Below, one piece after another: positions 49,701 to 54,820 of a stretch of DNA of 64,000 nucleotides. Under the pieces are notes generated by a model, which was not told where the DNA came from, ran no database searches, and was given only the letters and a program-made list of their open reading frames with translations. The first letter of the stretch is position 1. Every line of letters starts with the position of its first letter. Source of the stretch: Parvibaculaceae bacterium PLY_AMNH_Bact1 (GTDB taxonomy: Bacteria > Pseudomonadota > Alphaproteobacteria > Parvibaculales > Parvibaculaceae); assembly GCA_032881465.1 (NCBI GenBank), contig CP126168.1, positions 124,001-188,000 of the forward strand, written 5' to 3'. The position numbers and the translations under genes were made by a program.

Positions 49701-49821
49701 GAACATCGCTAGTTTGGTGTCCGCCATGGCTGCCTTTGATCCCAAAGTGGGTGGAGAGGCGCAGATAAACGCGACTGACGATAATCAACAAAGCCCGGCC
49801 TTGGCTGTCTGGGTCGCCTAA
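34732..49821 (+). CDS. Giant RTX protein (5029 aa): lipase-like domain, Hint domain, RTX, FG-GAP and Ig-like repeats
   Basis: Predicted type I secreted protein. Order by approximate residues: 1-300 alpha/beta-hydrolase (lipase) domain with nucleophile Ser192 in GHSLGG, probable Asp237 (YRVGDAI) and His270 (FANHDIVGL); 434-579 Hint autoprocessing domain; 690-900 hydrophobic Gly/Ala/Ser-rich helices (SAIGGYLGSTLGSKL, IIGSALPVIGTFVGAFVGQV) reminiscent of RTX pore-forming regions; 1110-1680, 2483-2938 and 3242-3680 RTX nonapeptide blocks (GGxGxDxL); 1813-2476 twelve FG-GAP-like calcium loops (DVNGDGFADIVGF type); 2940-3240 and 3681-4386 ten He_PIG/dystroglycan-type Ig repeats (PAWLSFDAASRTLSGTP type); 4386-4760 cadherin-like repeats (NEGQSFSIDLATLAADIDGD); 4763-4910 calcium loops (DTNGDGVLDAADAEF); then a C-terminal stretch likely holding the secretion signal. 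No N-terminal signal peptide. Adjacent HlyB/HlyD and HlyC-type genes fit. Could be toxin, surface adhesin or lipase; the mixture is unusual. Confidence 0.88.
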   Translation: MTTISTLSFDDALDDALTIQREALLASIAYDNLLATDVFGVDSIGNLALHYEEHEQLSVIANLNATYNGVQATTIFPSGVGAFSTKEIATGRTKLVFDGTDFSLTPEGFNDLVADVGVATVSDPDSAVQSILIAGLPTPVYLFSVSSGLDQLAQQVSEGVAFVEAEVARQQAAEPLKTREQILSEIDLIGHSLGGTVVSLVQAAYEGQMGSATAFSSPIPESLLNQERLTKIYRVGDAIAETGGNPPNTIALEGTGNEIFGLPTDTFANHDIVGLSKVFVDQVQRVDAYIDANTPPPETGYAAEFREGFFFVVDEVRGLQAVKQHEVNLAGFGVQQIYVSLDGGSLDGFPTLPLSGLDIPFEPSAATATYSGLPYNVAAFYSTELGRFYDNPDAFNSAIDISFSENGGVDVFVRDQTAFKALEEELGAIPNARCFGAGTLVRMGDGSEKAIERISAGDFVLSYDTLGNLVPARVEDTFISATSEILELSNGVRCTPQHPFLTKNGTFEPIASILARKDPLIDVTGNLVHLWGQYVAGGGKIAVNAIGPAASGVEGLTTVYNFSVSETHTYIAGGLRVHNTSILDLVPGSETVTRLFFDGDVQIAYSESSLGEFVERTGKNLDSVDGTDLYTQKTTFKNSDAVVVQQWSREGQTIGEDGKPIGTGDLEIHLNSQIISGEQVGSTFGSALGNAIGDNVLEDILFSSVLGTAFGSIGEFVQIMTSDVTIRPDGSIEYRRDITAGEALEESFEDFGQRTASAAASAAISQISSFITGEIIGGQSFAADLGRVAGNTLVSAALTDVAHEVIPGIVTEPSGLNILTGGEFSFSGAALQVGSAIGGYLGSTLGSKLVAAEGEAAALVASVFSTIGSIIGSALPVIGTFVGAFVGQVFGTLLGNGLFGDDDYPRALGSLAIDADGRLYDTGAYTGVDGMDGAIIQPTITNLVEGLNTILDLMGPDAHFEGPNGGGALYAVGYISVDGYHGRTKGYTIGNVLSGPDPLDHNWNQQGFDAEDINSVYEYAVKEALKNKLLDGGDAWGRRVRYYGGWETIEEFRAQLQIAADYRNYLENKEVIDRLITASPDSSFSIGWLATLGQAASLGFTNPDALHNKVEGTDASETLTGSIYNDEIIGGTGDDALEGGLGRDVLKGGAGADVLRGGDGLDTAAYRASAAAVTVNLGANTGVGGDAQGDTYDSIERVFGSDHDDHITGDDGDNLLVGFSGDDTLNGGAGSDFIEGGRGADILDGGSGVGPDPETELDIASYGTSYVGVHVELQEGNVLGQGYGGDAEGDTLTGFEGVSGSQFPDFLVGNSEDNTLIGLGGTDFLEGRGGADHLIGGDGVDFAVYLSAVGGVEINLATGVHTGDAAGDTFSSIEGIIGSAEKDTIIGSDGNDVIEGGAGGDVLDGGAGMDTISYANSDYGVEVDLVEGSARYGHATGDKLSNFEHIVGSNFADTLIVGHNNSVVIAGGGDDTIIPYNGNVAIDGGEGFDTASFEELDRGGHFQPLFNQAGFFTGHQREVTKVFQGADIYQAWDLVAQGGVISDSIFADDTERYQIKLHSIEALRATEFDDIISFSDFGQNVYAGRGNDIMLGRNGDDVFHGEDGHDSISGSGGSDQLFGGDGNDLLYGEGTGEYYAQDFWKNEGYTLNDRLDGGAGDDQLFGQEGDDTYVFGLGYGQDVIDDAAFDRAYSTVGTFSYLQTFGNGGNDTLEFGLGILPEDILVEVSGDDLVLRIRNTSDQVTIRNWAEDNHKIEKFSFRETGFTLDVSHLGLLHGASEFEARLSAGVDFSFSELVRYAEAESNFTSQENFNIFGSSPQLVDLDGDGRADLVGVKGYFSGNPEAGIRASLSRGDGTFGAEVVSHEARVYANAPGLGQGYNTTTESIRFADIDGDDKADAIAFDNDAVRVAIGVGDGSFGEFTAVTGEFTTASGWTGTTEMPRFLADINADGFADIIGISTSGTYVSLSDGEGGFIGSYLATSAVTAATPGTVHLPELFVADVNGDGRADLIDLDGAQIKVSLGNADGNFDAPIVASTEFGGGIWSGNSFQGVGTFHFDDVNGDDRSDLIFGSQQDSRIAFGQVNGTFAASVASPIAYFGTPTAGYNIFDTFTTGDVNDDGAADLFYKGPGDAWNVTFGGASLFTHSVTHVNHFTHSTGWTDANVHVRQLADVDGDGLDDVVGFNETGVWVARGQSNGTFDYTKHASTEFGVTSGWNTQDALPRLLGDVNGDGFADIVGFGSNGVQVALGQLGGTFAASFQAGTEFGTNTGWTSQGAFYRVLGDINGDGHADIIGFGNSGVQVALGQANGHFLASQTVLADFGASQGWTSQDAAPRTVGDVNGDGYDDIVAFAADGVYVAQGNDSGTFSAKYKAADTFSHAAGWTFTGGEQRFLYDLNGDGAEDIVAVTNTATHVAFADGAGGFSESVVAVPASSDFAYDLAMAPRVMGDVNGDGVADRVVFTANYVEVQLGNHNAFYGTFAADLLTGDDEINHLQGFAGNDTLLGQGGDDVLIGGAGEDVLSGGEGIDTADYSGAASRVAVDLVGGNTDTGIDGAVYGGSEAVNDSLTQIENVAGSNYADSLAGDDKANVLSGGAGDDWLNGREGNDTLIGGVGADRLLGGEGLDTADYSASGSSVTVDLQAGIGSGGTAAGDTLVDIESVVGSAHADTLTAADMANGSTLLGGAGDDVLISGTGADVLDGGEGSDTVDYSSSVDRVIADLDNGQGTYGSADDDVLLNIENVIGTSSNDVLIGSQFANTLDGGSGDDVLRGGVGADALIGGEGSDTADYQTATSGVSLDLVTGASITGHQGAIFGSSEAIGDELTSIENITGSDHADSLAGDQEANQIEGLSGDDWISGREGNDKLSGGAGDDILVGGSGDDQLIGGIGEDTAIFSGSVLNYAIAGDVQNGWTITGAGTDTLDGVEKAQFDDATIWLDGRNNAPIETGIPSTQTIVATAGEEFSLGAAFRDMDPGDVLSFEATLSDGSELPGWVQFDSATGEFSGMPVLADVGIQTVTVAATDSAGVTLNRTFTLEVSEDNHAPVAMTPLADMNTLEDASFSFTVPQNAFSDQDVPIGDSLSYRAELTNGGALPTWLSFDPESRTFSGTPQNDVVGTMGVRLIAEDLNGATAVSDFALTVQNINNKPVTSLNVTDAVLSVGEVETISIPAGLFTDVDVSDYLQTSVALHNGAVLPAWLTYNAADGTFTANPIEGDEGSVLVRVTATDSFGATTSELFSVTATSAEGDQILDGSARSGLLDGQGGVDTVSYEGATAPVTVDLAGGAGGQGATGDTYAGIENIVGSSLSDTLIGDVGDNIIQGGAGADIIDGGAGFDVVSYQDAQGGISFDLSTLAVTGVDPDTLSNIEGVIGTTHADTITGTTGSDYLSGGGGADALGGGTGDDHYVVENSGRTIINDLATHQVQNGKDVTVFLDDAGNDTLEFGEGIRLADILASETTDLFSTGGIAMDRDLNLTFLADDQASSSADTAGDGVTVNDWFQFFSIYPQGPNQDLGHLRVETFHFANGLVIEGVDAIEKASSDFSDVASTYTGTADAEWYSARGGNDLIHGHGGADILSGGSGDDTVYGGEDNDTISGGSGNDILDGENGNDQLIGDQGNDTLYGSAGHDRAVYDGNHTDYSLSQAGANWTVIDQNASDGDDGTDTLNSIEEIQFRDRTIYLDGRNHAPVLVKSLADQFAIEDEVFSYVTPVLFSDIDPGSSISYSASLSDGGALPGWLSFDSGTRTFSGTPENADVGPLAITVTGADNSGASVSTSFALIVANVNDAPHASQSIILPDAHEDLTYTYVIPAGTFSDVDVADSLTIVVETANGGDLPGWLSFDAASLTLTGTPPDTEIGDLSLRAVLTDLSGARTTSYFSLEVLNVNDAPIAVGTLTDQSLIEDSAFSYVLPAELFSDADAGDSFVLSAEQADGSDLPAWLSFDAASRTLSGTPGNAAVGTLSVSLVATDLSGATAFIGVDLTVSNANDAPVVEAGIASFSIQEDADFNFSLPADAFSDVDLGDVLTYSVAMADGSSVPAWLSFDAAAGTLSGTPTNNDLGDVTLTVTATDIEGATAATNFTVTVLNTNDAPTTVSSLTNQTAVEDTSFSYTVPAVLFEDVDVGDTLTLSARLAGGGVLPDWLSFDAATGEFSGTPANGNVGSIDIELVATDSEGAQAFHPFSLSIANVNDAPIVVQGVSDTNVDAGEVLSLAMPVPTFQDIDVGDSLTLSATMADGAALPSWLIFDASTGTFSGTPTTQDIGSLNLLVQATDGSGASASTGFALNVMQPNRAPTVINPPSNQTTPEDQVFSYALPADTFQDLDGDSLALAVTQSGGAALPYWLTFDAATGTFSGTPVNGDVGSLSLVVRATDPDGAMVEVAFDVAVTNVNDAPTAGSAVGSVDEGQSYVIDLAILAADVDGDALAYSLPTVPGTGTASLVGSVLTYTSVVGGFGPASIGYQVDDGNGGLASGMIDLTVNNINFAPTATNSGATVNEGQGFTLDLATLTADLDGDALTYSINSGPAVGSALISGSTLTFNSAIGTLGNHNIGFTVSDGQGGTADGIVTATINDINFAPTAGNAGSTANEGQSFSIDLATLAADIDGDVLTYSISSGPAAGTASISGSMLTYASVNGQPGNYTIGYTVSDGHGGTANANISANILDVNYAPTAVNDGPIEGGHTGYIPFTQLLGNDTDPDGDVLTITSLSNAVGIGSLAFHPSLPGINFTFTQHATVSQTGSFTYAVSDGNGHTASANVDVSYTYVPISKPITFDLDGDGIELVNADESDIFFDLNGDGVAEDTGWVGSDDALLTYDKDDDGKITEFDEVSFVGYKEGARTDLEGLQAFDTNGDGVLDAADAEFGSFNIWQDENQNGVSDAGELRSLSAAGIASIALVSDETVRVAGDNVSFGIGQYTRTDGTTGNFSDTGFGTGQGLSELTAGLSGTADESGLIAGGDVVQLSASLEEVLDNHFQSSLVVSSAGADGPQPSGTQNIASLVSAMAAFDPKVGGEAQINATDDNQQSPALAVWVA
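36031..36468 (+). other. Hint (intein-like) autoprocessing domain within the giant RTX protein
   Basis: Residues 434-579. Block A starts with Cys434 (CFGAGTLVRMGDGSEKAIE, then ISAGDFVLSYD); block B contains the T-x-x-H motif (CTPQHPF, His498); the C-terminal blocks read HTYIAGGLRVHN followed by Thr580. Cys at the first position, TxxH, and His-Asn followed by a hydroxyl residue are the catalytic set of inteins and bacterial intein-like domains, so both cleavage and splicing are chemically possible. Confidence 0.85.
38050..39780 (+). repeat. RTX nonapeptide block 1
   Basis: Codes for recurrent GGxGxDxLx units (GGLGRDVLKGGAGADVLRGG and similar) that fold into calcium-bound parallel beta-rolls after export. 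Confidence 0.85.
40170..42160 (+). repeat. Twelve FG-GAP/VCBS-like calcium-loop repeats
   Basis: Twelve loops of the D-x-[ND]-x-D-G-x-x-D form were counted by eye (DLDGDGRADLVG, DIDGDDKADAIAF, DVNGDGFADIVGF, DVNGDGYDDIVAF and others), spaced 45-65 residues, fitting an integrin-alpha-like beta-propeller or two. Confidence 0.75.
42180..43545 (+). repeat. RTX nonapeptide block 2
   Basis: Repeated GGxGxDxLxGGEG units alternating with xxVxVDLxxG...DxLxxIENVxGSxxAD linkers, the common M10/serralysin-type repeat cassette. Confidence 0.85.
43550..47900 (+). repeat. Ten He_PIG/dystroglycan-type Ig repeats in two groups (split by RTX block 3)
   Basis: Three units at 43550-44455 and seven at 45775-47890, each about 100 residues, with the shared core P-x-W-L-[ST]-F-D-x(5)-[FL]-[ST]-G-T-P and NVNDAP linkers. 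The regular 300-bp period gives a DNA-level tandem array open to copy-number change. Confidence 0.8.
44458..45770 (+). repeat. RTX nonapeptide block 3
   Basis: Further GGxGxDxLx units, with a longer insert (about 45000-45330) similar in style to a segment after block 1 (GNDTLEFGEGI, compare GNDTLEFGLGI near 39850). Confidence 0.85.
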
Positions 49822-49865
49822 CGTGATCAAGGGGCTATGTTCTGGGTGAGTTAGGAGTATCAATT

Positions 49866-50390
49866 GTGGAAAGCGAGAAGAATAGCCCTCAAGCACGGCA
49901 TCGTGGACAAGCACGTGTGCGGCTGGCCAAGGGTGAGAAAGACTTCGAGGAGATATTTAAACTATGTGCTTTGGCTCACAGAGAGGGTCAGTATGGCCAC
50001 CTGCCACTAGATGAAGCGGGCCTGCGTCGGCAGATTGATCACGATATCAACGCTGAAAAGACAAACGGTATCATTCTTGCCGAACAGGAGAATGGTGTCG
50101 GGGAAACAGAGGTTCTGGGCCTTCTGAGCGCGGTCGCGGGCAAGCTGGCGTTCGTAAATGTGATTTCGGCCTCGGCGCTTATATTCTACATTAAGCCCGA
50201 AGCCCGCGACATCCGAACGGCATCCTTACTTTTAAAAGCGTTTGAGAAATGGGCGCAGAACCGCAAAGCTTACGACCTCGCGATCCATGTCACCATGGGG
50301 CGAGAAGATGACGTGCGCGTAAGTCGTCTCTTGAACCGCTTTGGGTTCAAGTCGACGGGTGGGGGGAGCCACTTTAGGGTGTTGTGCTGA
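49866..50390 (+). CDS. GNAT-fold acetyltransferase between RTX and hlyC-like genes
   Basis: This 174-residue protein resembles small phage/island GNATs: a central strand LIFYIKPEARDIRTASLLLKAFEKWAQ and a C-terminal DVRVSRLLNRFGFKSTGGGSHF. The acetyl-CoA loop is weak: where RGxGxG is expected it reads ARDIRTA, so activity is uncertain. Translation starts at GTG with taggag 9 bases upstream. Its stop overlaps the next gene's ATG (TGATG), and it begins 44 bases after the giant gene, so it belongs to the same operon. HlyC enzymes themselves have a GNAT fold, which makes a role in modifying the RTX protein attractive but unproven. Confidence 0.7.
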   Translation: MESEKNSPQARHRGQARVRLAKGEKDFEEIFKLCALAHREGQYGHLPLDEAGLRRQIDHDINAEKTNGIILAEQENGVGETEVLGLLSAVAGKLAFVNVISASALIFYIKPEARDIRTASLLLKAFEKWAQNRKAYDLAIHVTMGREDDVRVSRLLNRFGFKSTGGGSHFRVLC

Positions 50391-50890
50391 TGGCGGGAGA
50401 AATCGAAGCGCGGGCACCACGATCTGCGGCGGAGGCATTGGGACACATTTTCGCGTTGCTAAGTCAGTCGAAGCTTCATCGTTCTTGGCGGGTGGTGGAG
50501 ATTGAACGTTATGTCATACCTGCCTTGCAGCATGGGCAATACCGTCTCTACTTCGGTGAGGATGGGCTCCCCTTCGGCTACGTTAGCTGGGCGTGGCTCA
50601 CGAAGGAGAAAGAAGAGAGTTATCTAGGGGGGGGATATGCGTTGCAACCCGCCGATTGGACGGGTGGAGACTGTCCTTGGTTTATTGATTGGATCGCACC
50701 GTATGGAGGTACCCGGTATATTGTTAAGGATTTGAAGTTGCAGCGTGACAGTCTTTGGAAGCGGACGCCTGTAAAAGCCATCCGGCCTAATCACACTGGA
50801 CCAGGTCAACGCGTAGTACAATTCGGTTTTCTAGATAGCCGGCAGAAAACTGGTTGGAAGACCCGCCATATTAACCAACACCTCGGGTGA
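50390..50890 (+). CDS. Toxin-activating lysine-acyltransferase (HlyC family), second copy
   Basis: This 166-residue protein carries the canonical HlyC residues: LLSQSKLHRSW with His30 and PWFIDWIAPYGG with Asp100 (numbered from the ATG at 50390). It is closer to the classic E. coli HlyC layout than the first copy, which has Glu in place of Asp. Other family segments are LPFGYVSWAWLT and LQPADWTGGD. It uses acyl-ACP to acylate internal lysines of RTX toxins. It overlaps the GNAT gene by one base and lies 192 bases before the exporter, so the order RTX-GNAT-hlyC-hlyB-hlyD differs from the usual hlyCABD. Confidence 0.85.
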   Translation: MAGEIEARAPRSAAEALGHIFALLSQSKLHRSWRVVEIERYVIPALQHGQYRLYFGEDGLPFGYVSWAWLTKEKEESYLGGGYALQPADWTGGDCPWFIDWIAPYGGTRYIVKDLKLQRDSLWKRTPVKAIRPNHTGPGQRVVQFGFLDSRQKTGWKTRHINQHLG

Positions 50891-51082
50891 AAAAGCTGGA
50901 ACCGAGGTCCTGATACGTTCACGCGAAGTCACGGTTTGCTGGAACCTGGCTGTGCATCGAAAGCTACTCAATTTGCACCTCAAGATCGAAGATCTTCGTT
51001 CATTGTGAAAGCAATATACGCTAGAATAACGACAAAATTGCGTCTCTAAATGCGCGCAATGAAAGCATCGGGGTGAGGCTCA

Positions 51083-53206
51083 GTGGATAGTGGATTTGGG
51101 AGTATTGCGCTCTTGACGCAATACTATCGGTTGCCATTTGAGCCGTCACAAACAGCGCACGAGCTGGGTCTCACCGATGGGGTGCAGGGCACCGACGATC
51201 TGCTGCGGCTTGCCAAGCACATCGGATTTCAAGCGCGCAAAACAACATCGACGTTTGACCGGCTGGCGCGGGTGTCGCTGCCCGCTATTGCTGTAAAGAA
51301 TGATGGATCATTCATTGTTATCGCCCGCGCGGCGGAAGACCGGGTTCTTGTTCAAGATCCTGAAGCACAGTCGCCAGAAGAGCTGAGCAGAGAGGACTTT
51401 GAAGCCCTTTGGTCTGGTGAGCTTGTTCTCCTGACCACGCGCGCGGGGCTCGCAGGCGATCAGCGTAAATTCGACGTCAGCTGGTTCGTTCCGGCAATTG
51501 TCAAATATCGCAAGCTGTTTGGAGAAGTGCTTATCGCTTCCTTCTTCCTGCAGATATTTGCGTTGGTCACGCCGCTCTTTTTTCAGTTGGTGATCGACCG
51601 GGTTCTTGTACACCGCGGTTTGACGACGCTTGACGTGTTGGTCTTCGGTCTCATCGCGATTTCTGTTTTTGAGGTCATTCTCGGGGCGCTGCGAACCTAC
51701 ACGTTTAGCCATACAACAAGCCGCGTTGATGTTGTTCTTGGGGCTAGCCTTTTTAAGCATCTGATGGCATTGCCGGTCAGTTATTTCGAAGCGCGGCAGA
51801 CGGGGCAGACGGTTGCCCGCGTGCGGGAGCTGGAGACGATCCGATCGTTCCTGACGGGATCAGCGCTTACGCTTGTGATCGATATTTTCTTCACTGTCGT
51901 GTTTTTCGTGGTGATGTGGCTCTACAGCCCCACCCTCACCCTCGTTGTGCTTGGGTCTATTCCTTTCTACGTGATCTTGTCGATCCTTGTGACGCCGATG
52001 CTTCGGGCGAGGGTTGAGGAACGTTTCCAGCGCGGTGCGGAGAACCAAACATTCCTCGTTGAATCTGTCGTTGGGGTGCAAACCCTCAAGGCAATGGCAG
52101 TTGAACCGCAGATGCAGCGGCGCTGGGAGGACCAGCTTGCGGGATATGTGACGGCGAGTTTTAAAGCGGCCAATCTTGGCAATGTGGCAGGCCAGGTGGC
52201 GCAGTTCATAAATAAAATTGTCATCGCTCTGACGCTTTGGATCGGCGCTCGATTGGTTATCGAAGGGGGGATTACGGTTGGGCAGCTGGTTGCCTTCAAC
52301 ATGCTCGCGGGACGAGTGAGCGGGCCGATTTTACGTTTGGCTCAGCTTTGGCAGGATTTCCAGCAGGCGCGCATCTCAGTTGATCGGCTTGGTGACATTC
52401 TGAACCAGCCGACTGAAACGACCGGCGGAGCCGCTCGATCCAACCTGCCGGCTCTCAACGGACGGATTTCTTTTGATCACGTGACCTTCCGTTATCGACC
52501 GGGGGGCGCAGAAGTGCTGAAAGACGTCTCCCTCGACATTCAACCAGGAGAGGTGCTGGGCATTGTGGGGCCATCGGGGTCTGGAAAGAGCACGCTGACC
52601 AAACTCGCGCAACGCCTCTATGTACCAGAGAGTGGCCGGGTGCTCGTTGACGGTGTTGATATCGCGATGATTGAGCCGAGTTGGCTCCGCCGTCAGATTG
52701 GCGTTGTGCTGCAGGAAAACATGCTTTTCAACAGGACGGTGCGAGAAAATATCGCGCTGGCAAACCCGTCCATGTCGATGGATCGCGTTGTAGCGGCGGC
52801 GCAGATGTCGGGCGCGCATGAGTTTATTTTGGAACTCGCTAATGGTTACGACACGATCCTCGAAGAGCGCGGCGGCAACCTGTCCGGTGGCCAACGTCAG
52901 CGGATTGCAATTGCGCGGGCGCTTGTCACCAATCCGCGTATTCTGATCTTTGACGAAGCGACCAGCGCACTTGACTATGAGTCCGAATATCTGATCCAGA
53001 AAAATATGGCGAAGATCTCTGAGGGACGCACGGTGATGATCATTGCGCACCGCTTGGCAGCCGTGCGTAATGCTGATCGGATCATCACCGTCGAAGAGGG
53101 ACGCATCACCGAAAGTGGCACTCATGATGAGTTGCTGAATCTCGGCGGACGCTATGCAAGCCTCTATCGGCACCAAACGGGTGCCCTTGACCTGCCGGCG
53201 GAGTGA
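51083..53206 (+). CDS. Type I secretion ABC permease/ATPase (HlyB type)
   Basis: The 707-residue exporter has an N-terminal C39-like domain lacking the catalytic cysteine (MDSGFGSIALLTQYYRLPFE), as in HlyB, where it binds the substrate instead of cutting it. Then come the membrane domain (about residues 150-440) and the ATPase: Walker A GPSGSGKST near residue 495, signature LSGGQRQRIAIARAL near 600, Walker B ILIFDEATSALD and switch His in IIAHRLAAV. Start is GTG behind gtgagg. The lack of a leader-peptidase Cys fits a non-processed RTX substrate, the giant protein upstream. HlyD follows after four bases. Confidence 0.93.
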   Translation: MDSGFGSIALLTQYYRLPFEPSQTAHELGLTDGVQGTDDLLRLAKHIGFQARKTTSTFDRLARVSLPAIAVKNDGSFIVIARAAEDRVLVQDPEAQSPEELSREDFEALWSGELVLLTTRAGLAGDQRKFDVSWFVPAIVKYRKLFGEVLIASFFLQIFALVTPLFFQLVIDRVLVHRGLTTLDVLVFGLIAISVFEVILGALRTYTFSHTTSRVDVVLGASLFKHLMALPVSYFEARQTGQTVARVRELETIRSFLTGSALTLVIDIFFTVVFFVVMWLYSPTLTLVVLGSIPFYVILSILVTPMLRARVEERFQRGAENQTFLVESVVGVQTLKAMAVEPQMQRRWEDQLAGYVTASFKAANLGNVAGQVAQFINKIVIALTLWIGARLVIEGGITVGQLVAFNMLAGRVSGPILRLAQLWQDFQQARISVDRLGDILNQPTETTGGAARSNLPALNGRISFDHVTFRYRPGGAEVLKDVSLDIQPGEVLGIVGPSGSGKSTLTKLAQRLYVPESGRVLVDGVDIAMIEPSWLRRQIGVVLQENMLFNRTVRENIALANPSMSMDRVVAAAQMSGAHEFILELANGYDTILEERGGNLSGGQRQRIAIARALVTNPRILIFDEATSALDYESEYLIQKNMAKISEGRTVMIIAHRLAAVRNADRIITVEEGRITESGTHDELLNLGGRYASLYRHQTGALDLPAE

Positions 53207-53210
53207 GGCA

Positions 53211-54632
53211 ATGAGACAGTTTTGGGAAGAGGTGAAGAGATATTGGGAGATTGCCAGGGTCACCTGGGAAGATGAGGTCCGCAATCCCAAGCCTCCTGCG
53301 CGTACCCAGCCGGAGCGAGAGTTCTTACCCGCCGCGATCGAAATCACGGACACACCTGCCTCACCTGCGGGACGCATCCTTGCGGGTCTTCTGATTGGGC
53401 TTTTTGTAATTGGGATTACGTGGTCAATCATCGGAAAGATCGACATCAATGCGACTTTGGTGGGGCGTGTAATCCCGACCGGCAAGGTTAAGGTCATTGA
53501 GCCCCTAGAGACAGGCTCTGTATTGGCCATTCATGTGCGTAATGGACAAAGGGTGCAAGCGGGTCAGTTGATGGTTGAACTCGACCCGACCGACAGCACT
53601 GCTGACAGAGAACGGCTTGCTCGAGATTTAATGGCTGCAGAGCTTGAGGCTGCTCGCCTTCGCGAAACCATTCGGGCGGGGCGCGAGGGTCTTGGAGCAC
53701 GGGAGGTTTCTATTGAAACGACCATCCCGATGGATGCAGAGCTGCTGGCCATGCAATCGGAGGTTCTGTTGCGCACAGTCGCAGCGCATCAGGCAGCTCT
53801 GGATAGTCTCGCTGGTGAACGAGAACAGCAGGTGGCAGCTCTCGCCCGCATTGCGGCGAGTGTTGAAGAGCGAGAGAAGCTTGTCGGTGTCATCGGCGAG
53901 CGCGTCAATATGTACAAAACGCTTCTGGAGCGTGAAACAGGTACACGTACTAACTACCTGCAGGTAGCCCAGCTTTTGTATGAAGAGCGCGCGAACCTTC
54001 GTACTGAACAAGGTCAGATGGCTGAGACAGAAGCTGCGATCTCAGCAACCTATCTGCGTGAACAGGAAACAGTTGCGACGTTCCTCAGCAAAGCGGTGAC
54101 GGATCTCGCAGATGCGGAGTCTCGGGTCTCCGGCCTCACTCAAGAGTTGATCAAAGCCACTCGTCGCGAGGCTCGAAACCGGCTTCACGCGCCTGTGTCC
54201 GGCATCGTTCGTCAGCTCGCGGTCCACACTGTCGGAGAGGTTGTGACTACCGATCAACAAATCATGATCATCATACCTGAAGATGCGGGCCTAGAGGTGG
54301 AAGCCATGCTTCTCAACAAGGATAAGGGTTTTGTACTCGTCGAGCAGGATGCAGAGATTAAAGTCGATGCGTTTCCGTTCACTAAATATGGCACGATCAA
54401 TGGCATTGTTCTGGATGTATCCAACGATGCTATTGAAGAGGAAGGAACGGGCTTGGTGTTTCCCGTACGTGTTTCTATGGACCGGGCAACGATGCGAGCA
54501 GCAGGCGAAGACAGAGCTCTAACCCCAGGCATGTCGGTGACTGTTGAGGTGAAAACCGGCAAAAGGCGGGTTATCGAATACCTCCTGACACCGCTCTTGC
54601 GATATCGTGACGAGGCGATCAGAGAGCGGTGA
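53211..54632 (+). CDS. Type I secretion membrane-fusion protein (HlyD type)
   Basis: The 473-residue adaptor has a cytoplasmic N-terminus with an amphipathic start (MRQFWEEVKRYWEIARVTWE), one membrane helix at about 54-75 (GRILAGLLIGLFVIGITWSI), a lipoyl-like half motif (VLAIHVRNGQRVQAGQLMVEL), long coiled-coil segments, and the second lipoyl half plus the HlyD signature near the C-terminus (LHAPVSGIVRQLAVHTVGEVV). It would link the ABC exporter to an outer-membrane TolC-like channel, which is not encoded in the island. The ATG at 53211 follows gagg and lies four bases after the hlyB-like stop. Confidence 0.92.
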   Translation: MRQFWEEVKRYWEIARVTWEDEVRNPKPPARTQPEREFLPAAIEITDTPASPAGRILAGLLIGLFVIGITWSIIGKIDINATLVGRVIPTGKVKVIEPLETGSVLAIHVRNGQRVQAGQLMVELDPTDSTADRERLARDLMAAELEAARLRETIRAGREGLGAREVSIETTIPMDAELLAMQSEVLLRTVAAHQAALDSLAGEREQQVAALARIAASVEEREKLVGVIGERVNMYKTLLERETGTRTNYLQVAQLLYEERANLRTEQGQMAETEAAISATYLREQETVATFLSKAVTDLADAESRVSGLTQELIKATRREARNRLHAPVSGIVRQLAVHTVGEVVTTDQQIMIIIPEDAGLEVEAMLLNKDKGFVLVEQDAEIKVDAFPFTKYGTINGIVLDVSNDAIEEEGTGLVFPVRVSMDRATMRAAGEDRALTPGMSVTVEVKTGKRRVIEYLLTPLLRYRDEAIRER

Positions 54633-54736
54633 GCTTGTTAGAAGAGGACCACTTCCTACCGCTTGGAATAAATCTTTACGACGGCATGTAGCTTGAGGTG
54701 CCGCTGATGGGTATTGCTCACATGTGTAGTAGAACT

Positions 54737-54760
54737 TGGTACACATTCGTGGTACACATT
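54737..54760 (+). repeat. Tandem integrase arm-type repeats, right end
   Basis: Two identical tggtacacatt copies (54737-54747 and 54750-54760) at 13-base period, in the same orientation and with the same period as the pair at 29626-29649. Confidence 0.6.
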
Positions 54761-54820
54761 CTCAGCCTGCGATGTCCATAAGTCGTTGAATTTATTGGAA
54801 GAAATGGGTCGGGTGGAGTA

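Noticed and set aside
51000-51030. Possible promoter (ttcatt...tagaat) before the HlyB-type gene
   Set aside because: The -35 match is poor and operon transcription from upstream is sufficient; not firm enough to annotate.
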